Shown here: in pieces, positions 35,590 to 42,956 of the stretch
Position numbering within the stretch: position 1 is the first letter of the stretch
Layout: each line of letters opens with the position of its first letter
Origin: a virus
DNA length: 54,467 nucleotides
IMG/VR virus record: IMGVR_UViG_3300031721_000009
Coordinates: 1 to 54,467 of that record
Reading direction: 5' to 3' (one strand)
Made by a program: the position numbers and the translations under genes
Notes under the pieces: generated by a model
The model's database searches: none
What the model saw: the letters and a program-made list of their open reading frames with translations, nothing else
Told to the model about the DNA's origin: nothing

Positions 35590-36477
35590 ATGACTACTCA
35601 AACTATTCAACTAACTACTACTACTAAACGCAAAGCGGGTCGCCCACGTAAGAGTACAGCAGCATCTATCATCGAAATAGATACTACTGAAACTGTGACT
35701 ACTGAAACTGATGAACAGATTGTTGAGCGTTTGCGCGAACGGTTTGGTATCTTAGATGAAATGACACAGATGTCAGTTGATGGCGATATTCGTGGTATGG
35801 TAGTGACAGGTCCTCCAGGAGTGGGCAAGTCATTCGGTGTTGAGAATATTATTGAAAAGAATTCATTGTTTGATAAGTTGCGCGGTGCGGTATCACGATT
35901 TGGTATTGAGAAGGGCGCAGCTTCTGCAATTGGTCTATATAAGTTATTATATCGTTATGCAGACTCTAACAATGTACTTGTATTAGATGATTGTGATTCG
36001 GTGCTGTATGATGAATTATCATTAAACCTATTAAAAGCAGCGTTAGATAGTTCAAAGAAGCGTAGGATTTCTTGGAACACTGAAAGTTCAGCATTACGTC
36101 GTGAAGGAATTCCAGAGTCATTTGAATTTAAAGGATCTGTAATTTTCATCACTAACTTAAAATTTGATAAAGTTCGCGGGAAGATCAAAGATCACTTAGA
36201 TGCAATTATGTCTCGTTGTCACTACCTTGATTTGACTATGAATAGCACTCGTGAGCGTCTACTACGCTGTCGTCAGGTCGTCAAGGATGGCATGCTAGAA
36301 GAGTATGGATTCACAACAGCAGAGCAAAACGAAATCGTTGATTTTGTAGATGCCAATCAATTACGTATGCGCGAGATTAGTTTGCGTATGGTTGGTAAAA
36401 TTGCAGACTTGCGTAAAACAAAGAGTGATAAATGGCAGCGTATGGCAGAAATCACTTGTATGAAATCAGAGGTATAA
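35590..36477 (+). CDS. AAA+ ATPase with N-terminal AT-hook-like motif
   Basis: Walker A GPPGVGKS (74-81), Walker B VLVLDDCD (129-136) and a sensor-1-like VIFITN make this an active-looking AAA+ ATPase of 295 residues. Residues 13-22 (KRKAGRPRKS) match the AT-hook core GRP flanked by basic residues, which binds the minor groove of AT-rich DNA. A Thr-rich linker follows. It is not the gp44 clamp loader, as it lacks the expected arginine-finger SRC motif. It sits between uvsY and uvsW, so a role in recombination or replication is likely. It has its own promoter. Confidence 0.8.
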   Translation: MTTQTIQLTTTTKRKAGRPRKSTAASIIEIDTTETVTTETDEQIVERLRERFGILDEMTQMSVDGDIRGMVVTGPPGVGKSFGVENIIEKNSLFDKLRGAVSRFGIEKGAASAIGLYKLLYRYADSNNVLVLDDCDSVLYDELSLNLLKAALDSSKKRRISWNTESSALRREGIPESFEFKGSVIFITNLKFDKVRGKIKDHLDAIMSRCHYLDLTMNSTRERLLRCRQVVKDGMLEEYGFTTAEQNEIVDFVDANQLRMREISLRMVGKIADLRKTKSDKWQRMAEITCMKSEV

Positions 36478-36503
36478 TATATTATTGACTGTTGTATATA
36501 ACG

Positions 36504-36557
36504 CAGTTATGTTATACGATTTAATCGATTGACATAACTGTAGTTTAATGCTATAAT
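36504..36557 (+). promoter_or_regulatory. uvsW promoter with nested palindromes
   Basis: TTGACA (36529-36534), 17-base spacer, TATAAT (36552-36557). CAGTTATGT (36504-36512) and ACATAACTG (36532-36540) form a 9-bp inverted repeat enclosing a second palindrome CGATTTAATCG (36517-36527); the arms overlap the -35 box, as an operator would. Confidence 0.85.
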
Positions 36558-36582
36558 AAGTAAATCACATTGGAGAACAACA

Positions 36583-38040
36583 ATTAAAACTGCAACAATC
36601 ATATTGAAAGACGAAGTCAATGCAAAGATAGAGGGTCTTGAACTTACTACTAGGAAAAAACTAGAAGCAAAGTTTAAGTTTTTCTTACCATATGCACGAC
36701 ACGTTCCTTCCTATAAATTAGGAAGATGGGATGGATGTGAGCGATATTTCACTATCGGTGGTATTACATTTGTCAGTCTATTAGAAACAGCGATTCCTAT
36801 TATCATTGAAGATGGTTATCAGATTGAACTTGATGATCTTCGAACTCATAACAAACTTGAGTTTGATTTGGTAGATGAATCTACATTTCAACATAAAGCA
36901 TGGCCCGCAAAGCATCGATTTGAAGGTAAGCCCGTAACATTGCGCGATTATCAAATCGATATCGTAAACAAGTTTATAGAAACACCCCAATGTATACAAG
37001 AGATTGCAACAGGCGCTGGTAAGACATTGATCACAGCAGCATTGAGTTACAAAGCAGAAAAGTACGGTCGCTCTATTGTTATTGTACCAAACAAAGATTT
37101 GGTGAATCAGACATATGCAGATTATGTTAACTTAGGATTAGATGTTGGCGTATATTTTGGTGATAAGAAAGATTTCGGTCGTACTCATACTATTTGTACA
37201 TGGCAGAGTCTTAACGTTATTCGTAAACGATTCAAGAATGGCGAACAAGATTGGGGACTACAAGATTTTGCAGAAGATGTAGTTTGTATCATAGTTGACG
37301 AAGTTCACCAAGCGAAAGCAGATGTTCTAAAAGATATGCTCACTAAAGAATTTGCAAATGTGCCTCTACGATGGGGACTAACTGGTACAATACCAAAAGC
37401 AGAACATGAACAGATGACATTGCAGGTTAGTTTGGGCAATGTGGTAAATCGTCTAGCAGCATCCGAATTGCAAGACATGGGCGTACTGAGTAATTGTCAT
37501 GTAAATATTGTACAAATGAAAGAAATTACAGACTATACTAATTATCAAAGTGAATTGACGTTCTTAACAACGAATTCACATAGAATCGGTTACATGGGTG
37601 ATTTGATAAAGAAGATTTCGCAATCGGGTAATACTCTAGTATTGGTTGATCGTATCAAAGCAGGTGAAATGTTAGTAGAGCATATTGGTGGTGACACTAC
37701 TTTCGTAAAAGGTGCAATGAAATCATCTGATCGTAAAGACGCATATGATGAAATTAATGAAGCGACTAATAGTATTACTATTGCGACATATGGTGTTGCA
37801 GCAGTAGGACTTAACATACCGCGTATATTTAACATGGTGTTAATTGAGCCTGGGAAGAGTTTCGTACGAGTAATACAATCAATTGGTCGTGGTGTGCGTA
37901 AGGCAGATGACAAGGATCATGTTGAGATATATGATTTCACTAGTACAGCAAAATTCAGTAAGCGACATTTAACTGAACGTAAAAAGTTCTATCGTGAGGC
38001 AAACTATCCATTCTCAATAGAGAAAGTAGATTACAAGTAA
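36583..38040 (+). CDS. uvsW: recombination helicase UvsW (probable ATT start)
   Basis: This superfamily 2 helicase has Walker A ATGAGKT, DEVH (IIVDEVHQAKAD), GLTGT and motif VI QSIGRGVRK, and the UvsW N-terminal domain YKLGRWDGCERYF (T4 YGNWDGRIRL). No ATG lies upstream of the domain. The usual fallback, TTG at 36604, has no Shine-Dalgarno; ATT at 36583 is 7 bases after GGAG and restores the first strand (KTATIIL) matching T4 KVHFHDF. UvsW unwinds R-loops and remodels forks and Holliday junctions. A strong promoter leaves a ~20-base leader. Confidence 0.93.
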   Translation: MKTATIILKDEVNAKIEGLELTTRKKLEAKFKFFLPYARHVPSYKLGRWDGCERYFTIGGITFVSLLETAIPIIIEDGYQIELDDLRTHNKLEFDLVDESTFQHKAWPAKHRFEGKPVTLRDYQIDIVNKFIETPQCIQEIATGAGKTLITAALSYKAEKYGRSIVIVPNKDLVNQTYADYVNLGLDVGVYFGDKKDFGRTHTICTWQSLNVIRKRFKNGEQDWGLQDFAEDVVCIIVDEVHQAKADVLKDMLTKEFANVPLRWGLTGTIPKAEHEQMTLQVSLGNVVNRLAASELQDMGVLSNCHVNIVQMKEITDYTNYQSELTFLTTNSHRIGYMGDLIKKISQSGNTLVLVDRIKAGEMLVEHIGGDTTFVKGAMKSSDRKDAYDEINEATNSITIATYGVAAVGLNIPRIFNMVLIEPGKSFVRVIQSIGRGVRKADDKDHVEIYDFTSTAKFSKRHLTERKKFYREANYPFSIEKVDYK

Positions 38041-38065
38041 AACAGAGTAAAACAGAGAACAAAAT

Positions 38066-38566
38066 ATGAAAATTTTAACAGTAGAGAACAAAACATATGA
38101 ATTGGATGATGTACCAGAATTGGTAGATGATCTACGATATGGCGTATTAGATTACAGCGACCCAAAGAACGTGGATTACTTTTTTATTCCATTGATCTTT
38201 TTGGAAAGTTTTTATAGTCCAGCGGCAGTGCTACAAGTGGGTGAATATACAATCAATGTTCCATTAGATTGGAGTATTGTTATTTGTGATCCGGAAGTGG
38301 GCAATCCAGAAGTGATTAGTTTAATGGGATTAAACGACAGAGGTTTCACTACGCTCGCAATGAATCCAATGACTGGTTACAGTCCAAAGTATCTTGATGT
38401 TAACATTGTCAATGTATTCACAGATGTAAAATGGCACGCACCGAAACTAAAATTTGGTCATATCCTGTCAGTGCCGTTGACTGATGGAGACAATCCAGAG
38501 TGTATCTATCTGATTAAAGAAGTAAACAAGATCCCAGAAGTGTTGGACATTAGTGAATTGATCTAG
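38066..38566 (+). CDS. unrecognised phage protein (166 aa)
   Basis: The protein has a beta-rich middle and no known motif: MKILTVENKTYELDDVPELV, YFFIPLIFLESFY, NVPLDWSIVICDPEVGNPEV. Its position, 25 bases after uvsW, makes it part of the replication transcript. An aquatic T4-like phage family with the same W-S-I-x-I-x-D style exists from memory but without function. Confidence 0.7.
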   Translation: MKILTVENKTYELDDVPELVDDLRYGVLDYSDPKNVDYFFIPLIFLESFYSPAAVLQVGEYTINVPLDWSIVICDPEVGNPEVISLMGLNDRGFTTLAMNPMTGYSPKYLDVNIVNVFTDVKWHAPKLKFGHILSVPLTDGDNPECIYLIKEVNKIPEVLDISELI

Positions 38567-38574
38567 GAGTAGGT

Positions 38575-39249
38575 ATGAACAAAGAATTTTTAAAACATCG
38601 TACATGGAAGATGCAGACTAAATTATGTTATGGTTTTGATTCAGTTGCTTTTATTTCTACAACTAAATCATCTGATCGTAGCACTGCGGCATCAGTGTAT
38701 GGTAGATGTCAAGCATTGAAATCTGTACTTAATAAAACTATGAAAAACGTCAAAGTAGTTAACCAGCACAGTTATCATGAAGGTAGTAGTTTGCGTGTAT
38801 ATTTCAATGTATCTGATAAAGAATCATGTGATGCATTATTAAACATCACTTCTAAGAATACGCATAACTTTGAATTGCTTGAAGTAAAGACTCCTAAAAA
38901 TCAAGCTCATTTAGATATGATTAAAAATAAAGAAATTACACAGGTAATTAGAAAAAAAATTTACTATAACAAGTATGTATATAGTGTGAAGATTATTTTG
39001 GATGATGCAGTTTCACGTATTACCGAAAGAATGGATCTGGTTTGGGATATGCAATCATGGATTGATAATGCAATACCAGATAATTCATCAAGTGTGTGGT
39101 GGGATGAAATTCAATTATTCACTAATGATGTAACTGCGTTGATGATGTTTAGGTTGACATTTGATGTTAAGTCGTGTACTATTAAAGAAGCAATTCTTCT
39201 TGAAAACGAAGACAGCGATCCAGAACATGAAATGGGAATTTTGATTTGA
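38575..39249 (+). CDS. unrecognised phage protein (224 aa)
   Basis: TAGGAG precedes the ATG. The protein is mixed alpha/beta with a basic central part (KNKEITQVIRKKIYYNKYVY) and an acidic C-terminus (LLENEDSDPEHEMG). The last codons overlap the TTG start of the next gene, implying translational coupling to the gp62-like subunit. No domain was recognised. Confidence 0.7.
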   Translation: MNKEFLKHRTWKMQTKLCYGFDSVAFISTTKSSDRSTAASVYGRCQALKSVLNKTMKNVKVVNQHSYHEGSSLRVYFNVSDKESCDALLNITSKNTHNFELLEVKTPKNQAHLDMIKNKEITQVIRKKIYYNKYVYSVKIILDDAVSRITERMDLVWDMQSWIDNAIPDNSSSVWWDEIQLFTNDVTALMMFRLTFDVKSCTIKEAILLENEDSDPEHEMGILI

Positions 39250-39704
39250 GTAAGTTAAATATTAAAAGTGAAATGCGTGCAATAGACACACGTGATCGTA
39301 ATTGGTACGATAGTCTAACTGATGAAGAGACTGTAAAATACAATAAGAATATGTGGACACAGCAACGTTTCATAAGTTCATGCGAGGGACAATTCGCAGA
39401 GCATTATTTAGAATGGACAAATGAATTAGTCAATGTTCACTTTAATACTCTGCGACATCATCCTAAGTTGCAGTTTCAGTTATTGCAAGCACTGTCATTA
39501 GGGTCTAGTCAATATCACGAGTGGATTTCTCCGGGCAAGAAAGGAACGGATACAAAGATATTTAAATTTATTAAAGAACACTATCTTAACTTAAACGACG
39601 ATGAAGTAGAATTGTTTATCGGAATGCATGATAAGACTGATCTAAGAGAACTGTTAGGTGATTTTGGATTAAGTAAAAAAGAAGCAACGGCTCTTCTAAA
39701 ATAA
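39246..39704 (+). CDS. 62: clamp loader small subunit, gp62-like
   Basis: The frame starts at TTG, overlapping the upstream TGA (TTGA). The 152-residue helical protein has IDTRDRNWYDSLTDEE, then HPKLQFQLLQALSLG and HEWISPGKKG, a pattern I associate with the small clamp-loader subunit of T4-like phages of aquatic bacteria. Similarity to T4 gp62 (187 aa) is low. With gp44 it would load the gp45 sliding clamp; gp44 and gp45 are not in this window. Confidence 0.7.
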   Translation: MSKLNIKSEMRAIDTRDRNWYDSLTDEETVKYNKNMWTQQRFISSCEGQFAEHYLEWTNELVNVHFNTLRHHPKLQFQLLQALSLGSSQYHEWISPGKKGTDTKIFKFIKEHYLNLNDDEVELFIGMHDKTDLRELLGDFGLSKKEATALLK

Positions 39705-39731
39705 AGACTATGCAAGTCATTTGATATAGTG

Positions 39732-39737
39732 TATAAT
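39732..39737 (+). promoter_or_regulatory. possible -10 box for Zn-finger gene
   Basis: TATAAT lies 36 bases before the ATG at 39774, but there is no good -35 box at the right distance. Confidence 0.35.
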
Positions 39738-39773
39738 AGTACACCGACAGAAGAAAATAAAAGTATATAGATT

Positions 39774-40466
39774 ATGCAACAAATATTGTACAAGTGCGAA
39801 TACTGTAATAAAGACTTTAAGCGTGAGAATACGCTTATTGTGCATTTATGTGTGCAAAAGAAGCGACATATGCAAGAGACTGATAAAGATGTTCAATTGG
39901 GATATCGTGCATATCAGTTATTTTACCGTATTGGAACAAATTCAAAGAAAGATAAATCTTACACTGAATTTGCAAAAAGTTCATATTATGCTGCGTTCAT
40001 AAAGTTTGGTAAATATTGTATTGAAGTTAAGATAGACGATGTTACTGGATTCACCACATGGTTATTAAAAAATCAAGTAAAATTAGATCATTGGACACAT
40101 GATGCAAGATTTAGTGGTTGGGTAAAAGAGCGATTGAAAGTAGAAAGTGTTGATCGTGCAGTTGAGCGCACGATATTATCAATGCAAGACTGGGCAGAAG
40201 ATAGAGAAAATGATTGGAATACATATTTCAAAACGGTAGCACCTAGTCTAGCGGTATTTCATATATGTTCTGGTAGAATTAGTCCATGGGTTATATATGC
40301 TAGTAATGATGCACAGAGTTTGTTGGATATGTTGAATAACAAGCAGATTGAAATGATCGTAGATTATATTGATCCGCAATATTGGCAGATACGATTAAAG
40401 CGTAAGAACGAAGTTAAAGATTTACAATGGGTGGAAACTATTTTGAAACAAGCGAGTATAGGATAA
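39774..40466 (+). CDS. C2H2-type zinc-finger protein (230 aa)
   Basis: The N-terminus is a C2H2-like finger: YKCEYCNKDFKRENTLIVH with C8, C11, H24 and H32. The rest is mainly helical with Trp and Tyr residues (GFTTWLLKNQVKLDHWTHDA, WAEDRENDWNTYFK). The finger suggests DNA or protein binding; placement between clamp-loader and QueC-like genes points to replication or modification. The stop overlaps the next ATG (TAATG). Confidence 0.75.
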   Translation: MQQILYKCEYCNKDFKRENTLIVHLCVQKKRHMQETDKDVQLGYRAYQLFYRIGTNSKKDKSYTEFAKSSYYAAFIKFGKYCIEVKIDDVTGFTTWLLKNQVKLDHWTHDARFSGWVKERLKVESVDRAVERTILSMQDWAEDRENDWNTYFKTVAPSLAVFHICSGRISPWVIYASNDAQSLLDMLNNKQIEMIVDYIDPQYWQIRLKRKNEVKDLQWVETILKQASIG

Positions 40467-41095
40467 TGAAAATCAATTTATGTGGGGTGGATATCCCTTT
40501 ACCAGATGGAAAATATGCAATCAATGTCAGTGGTGGAGCAGATAGTGCATTATTGCTTTATATATTAATGACGTATACGCAACATGATGTTATTGTAACA
40601 ACTATGGCGGATGATGAACTCGCTTTGATCAATTCAATTTCAGCATCGCGAGTTGTTAATAAAGTAATAAAATTAACTGGTAACTTTAATGTAGAGCATA
40701 GTATAACATATGTACAGCAATATAGACATCTCGATCAATCACTTATTGACGATGAAACTATTAAAGTATATTATACTGGTGTCACTAGCAATCCGCCAGA
40801 TGATATATCTATTGGATTTGGTGATGAAGATGTTGGTTCAGGCGAGACTCTTGGACTAGGTCTGCCTGATAGATCTCCTAATGTAGTGCGAGATATATGG
40901 GCGGCTGAAGGCGCTATATGTTTACCATTCTTCAATGTTGATAAGACGAAAATTGCTGAAATATATGATTATTTAGGAATAACTGAAACACTATTTCCAA
41001 TGACAGTTAGTTGCACAGTTAATACAGATGATACACACTGTGGTGAGTGTTGGTGGTGTGAAGAGCGTAAATGGGCATTTGGTAGATTGGTATGA
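40466..41095 (+). CDS. QueC-like PP-loop ATPase
   Basis: The ATG at 40466 overlaps the upstream stop and is preferred over a longer frame from 40427. The PP-loop INVSGGADSALL (residues 19-30) is the ATP-pyrophosphatase motif SGGxDS. The C-terminal C183, C192, C195 and C198 with HCGECWWCEERKWAF match the zinc site of QueC (HCG.C..C..R..AF). FNVDKTKIAEIYDYLGI fits the QueC TKAE segment. QueC makes 7-cyano-7-deazaguanine, used in queuosine and phage DNA modification. Other pathway genes are not in this window, and the middle has diverged. It overlaps the next gene by 4 bases. Confidence 0.72.
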   Translation: MKINLCGVDIPLPDGKYAINVSGGADSALLLYILMTYTQHDVIVTTMADDELALINSISASRVVNKVIKLTGNFNVEHSITYVQQYRHLDQSLIDDETIKVYYTGVTSNPPDDISIGFGDEDVGSGETLGLGLPDRSPNVVRDIWAAEGAICLPFFNVDKTKIAEIYDYLGITETLFPMTVSCTVNTDDTHCGECWWCEERKWAFGRLV

Positions 41096-41670
41096 TAGTT
41101 AATACAGATATTGATATAGATATTGCAAACAGAGATAAATTGCTTGCTTTAATCAAAAACACACCTGCAATGATCAAGCGAGACACCACTGAAAAAAAGC
41201 ACAACACAGGTGTATATTTTCACGAGATGCCGACTAATCCATATAATGGCATGGCAACCATAGATCATAAAGAAGCCGAGAAGATGGGTTACTTTAAAAT
41301 GGATTTGTTGAATGTGTCAGTTTATAATGATATTAATAATAAAGCAGAACTGGATGAATTACTTGAGATGGAACCTATGTGGGATCTATTGGAACATAGA
41401 GAGATTGTAGAGCAGTGTTTCCATATCCATTCGCATTATGGAATTGTTCAGCAGATGAAGCCCAAAAGTGTTGAACAATTGGCAGCAGTGTTAGCAATGA
41501 TACGACCAGCAAAGAGTTATCTAATAGGAAAAGATTGGGATACTGTGATGAATGATATTTGGGTAAAGCCAGAAGACGGTGGTTATTTCTTTAAAAAGTC
41601 GCATTCGTATAGTTACGCGATGGTAATTGTAATGCAATTGAATAAGATTGTTAAAGAGTCTTTTTCATAA
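41092..41670 (+). CDS. miniature DnaE-like (C-family polymerase core) protein
   Basis: In 192 residues this protein follows, in order, the core motifs of bacterial DNA polymerase III alpha. TDIDIDIANRDKLLAL (5-20) corresponds to E. coli PDFDVDFCMEKRDQVI with catalytic D401/D403; KKHNTGVYFHEMP to KHAGGVVIAP; GYFKMDLLNV (66-75) to GLVKFDFLGL with D555; PKSVEQLAAVLAMIRPAKS to the LIALVALFRPGP segment; and FFKKSHSYSYAMVI to GFNKSHSAAYALVS. The PHP, thumb and C-terminal domains are absent. Its ATG overlaps the QueC-like stop. Activity is unproven. Confidence 0.75.
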   Translation: MIVNTDIDIDIANRDKLLALIKNTPAMIKRDTTEKKHNTGVYFHEMPTNPYNGMATIDHKEAEKMGYFKMDLLNVSVYNDINNKAELDELLEMEPMWDLLEHREIVEQCFHIHSHYGIVQQMKPKSVEQLAAVLAMIRPAKSYLIGKDWDTVMNDIWVKPEDGGYFFKKSHSYSYAMVIVMQLNKIVKESFS

Positions 41671-42022
41671 GATTAATACTTCGACGTTTTATTCGTTTTG
41701 TAATAGAATTGCTGAGTCTAACTTCTGGTCCAGCAATTATGGTCATCTGTTTTACATTAAAACTTTGTACACAATGTTGAAAATGCCACCTATTTATCAA
41801 TGCAATATTGATTGGTAACTGTCTATTAGTTTCCCACCACCATTCCTCTCCTAACATGAGAAATAAATGTTTTTCATCTACATTGTCCAGTCGTTCAAAC
41901 ATGTACATACTTGCGATTTGAGTGTCTATGTTTTGCATGACACCGACGTATTCGTTTCCAGCGTAAGATAGCACTGTTAGGAATGGATATTGGTCGAGTA
42001 ATTCTTCATATTGTTTTTGCAT
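41651..42022 (-). CDS. unrecognised late protein (123 aa)
   Basis: It is preceded on its strand by a perfect TATAAATA late box and converges on the DnaE-like gene, overlapping its end by 20 bases. The protein begins MQKQYEELLDQYPFLTVLSY and contains GEEWWWETNRQLPINI and a basic C-terminus (SITKRIKRRSINLMKK). The pattern recurs in T4-like phages of aquatic bacteria as an unnamed protein (from memory). A structural or assembly role fits the promoter. Confidence 0.75.
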   Translation of the reverse strand: MQKQYEELLDQYPFLTVLSYAGNEYVGVMQNIDTQIASMYMFERLDNVDEKHLFLMLGEEWWWETNRQLPINIALINRWHFQHCVQSFNVKQMTIIAGPEVRLSNSITKRIKRRSINLMKKTL

Positions 42023-42028
42023 TACTAT

Positions 42029-42036
42029 TATTTATA
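42029..42036 (-). promoter_or_regulatory. perfect T4 late promoter, minus strand
   Basis: The minus strand reads TATAAATA, identical to the T4 late consensus, 6 bases upstream of the gene ending at 42022. A plus-strand late box lies 24 bases away, so the two are divergent. Confidence 0.8.
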
Positions 42037-42059
42037 CTAAAATATTTTGATCATTTCTG

Positions 42060-42067
42060 CATAAATA
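42060..42067 (+). promoter_or_regulatory. T4-type late promoter box
   Basis: CATAAATA lies 26 bases upstream of the gene at 42093. Confidence 0.75.
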
Positions 42068-42092
42068 TAAGTATAATCAGGGACTTATAAAA

Positions 42093-42914
42093 ATGAGCAA
42101 TTACAGCACAAGTTACAATATAAACCAAACTGGCGATCTATACATCTTACAGGATCACGGCACATCAACAGGCGCATCACAGTACAATAGTACACGTGGC
42201 ACAACGGTCAATGCACCCGTTAATTTCAATCGTCTTAAATTATTTAAGGGACTTGATAACGAGTTGCATTTCTTTATAAAGAATCAAGATCGTAAGCCTA
42301 TTAAATTATTTAATATGGAAATTAATGCATCATTGGTGTACAGAGAGACTAACAGTACTATATTAAGTACAAAATGTTCTATCACCGATTACGAATTAGG
42401 AAGCGTGAAATTAGTAGTTCGTGCATCCCATTTGTCGAATATAGACATGGGGCTATGTGATTTAGTATTAACATATACTAATGATCTGGGTCTTGTATTG
42501 CCTATGTTCGTAGATCAGAATATGCGTCCAAATTTCACAGTAGAGATATCAGATGAAGCACATGCAATACCGTTGACTTCGCAGTCTGTGACAGCATTCG
42601 CATCAGATGGTGCATTTGATTATAGTTCAATTATTGCGGGACCGTCGTATTACAACAAGCCAAATGGATTGATTACATTTGGTGTATATTGTACTGACTA
42701 CACGGGTGATTTTTATATGCAGGGAACAACTGCACAATCGCCAGGACCGGGAGATTGGTTTGATTTAGATTTGACACCATTCTACGATTACCATGAGTTT
42801 AATAATTTTACTGGTATTGAGCCATTTTCGATCGTATCTAATTTATCATATCTACGAGCAAAAATTGATAATACATTATCTGGAACTGTAGATAGAATCG
42901 TAATAAGAGTATAA
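42093..42914 (+). CDS. probable virion structural protein (273 aa)
   Basis: The gene has a late box, in the middle of replication genes. The protein starts MSNYSTSYNINQTGDLYILQ and is beta-rich, with NFNRLKLFKGLDNELHFFIK, DLVLTYTNDLGLVLPMFVDQ and FSIVSNLSYLRAKID. There are no Cys-rich or enzymatic motifs. A tail or baseplate component is likely from the composition and promoter. No T4 counterpart is assigned. Confidence 0.68.
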   Translation: MSNYSTSYNINQTGDLYILQDHGTSTGASQYNSTRGTTVNAPVNFNRLKLFKGLDNELHFFIKNQDRKPIKLFNMEINASLVYRETNSTILSTKCSITDYELGSVKLVVRASHLSNIDMGLCDLVLTYTNDLGLVLPMFVDQNMRPNFTVEISDEAHAIPLTSQSVTAFASDGAFDYSSIIAGPSYYNKPNGLITFGVYCTDYTGDFYMQGTTAQSPGPGDWFDLDLTPFYDYHEFNNFTGIEPFSIVSNLSYLRAKIDNTLSGTVDRIVIRV

Positions 42915-42921
42915 AAATCTA

Positions 42922-42950
42922 TTGACAAGATCGTATTAATCGTGTAGAAT
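42922..42950 (+). promoter_or_regulatory. sigma-70-type promoter giving a leaderless primase mRNA
   Basis: TTGACA (42922-42927), 17-base spacer, TAGAAT (42945-42950). Only six bases separate the -10 box from the ATG, which puts +1 on or beside the A of the start codon. Confidence 0.85.
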
Positions 42951-42956
42951 GTATAC

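Noticed and set aside
35590-36477. AAA ATPase as clamp-loader gp44
   Set aside because: Lacks the SRC arginine-finger motif and the gp44 C-terminal collar pattern, and carries an AT-hook-like arm absent from gp44.
39709-39737. Full sigma-70 promoter upstream of the Zn-finger gene
   Set aside because: The -10 box is perfect but the sequence 17 bases upstream (TATGCA) is a poor -35 and there is no extended -10; kept only as a possible -10.
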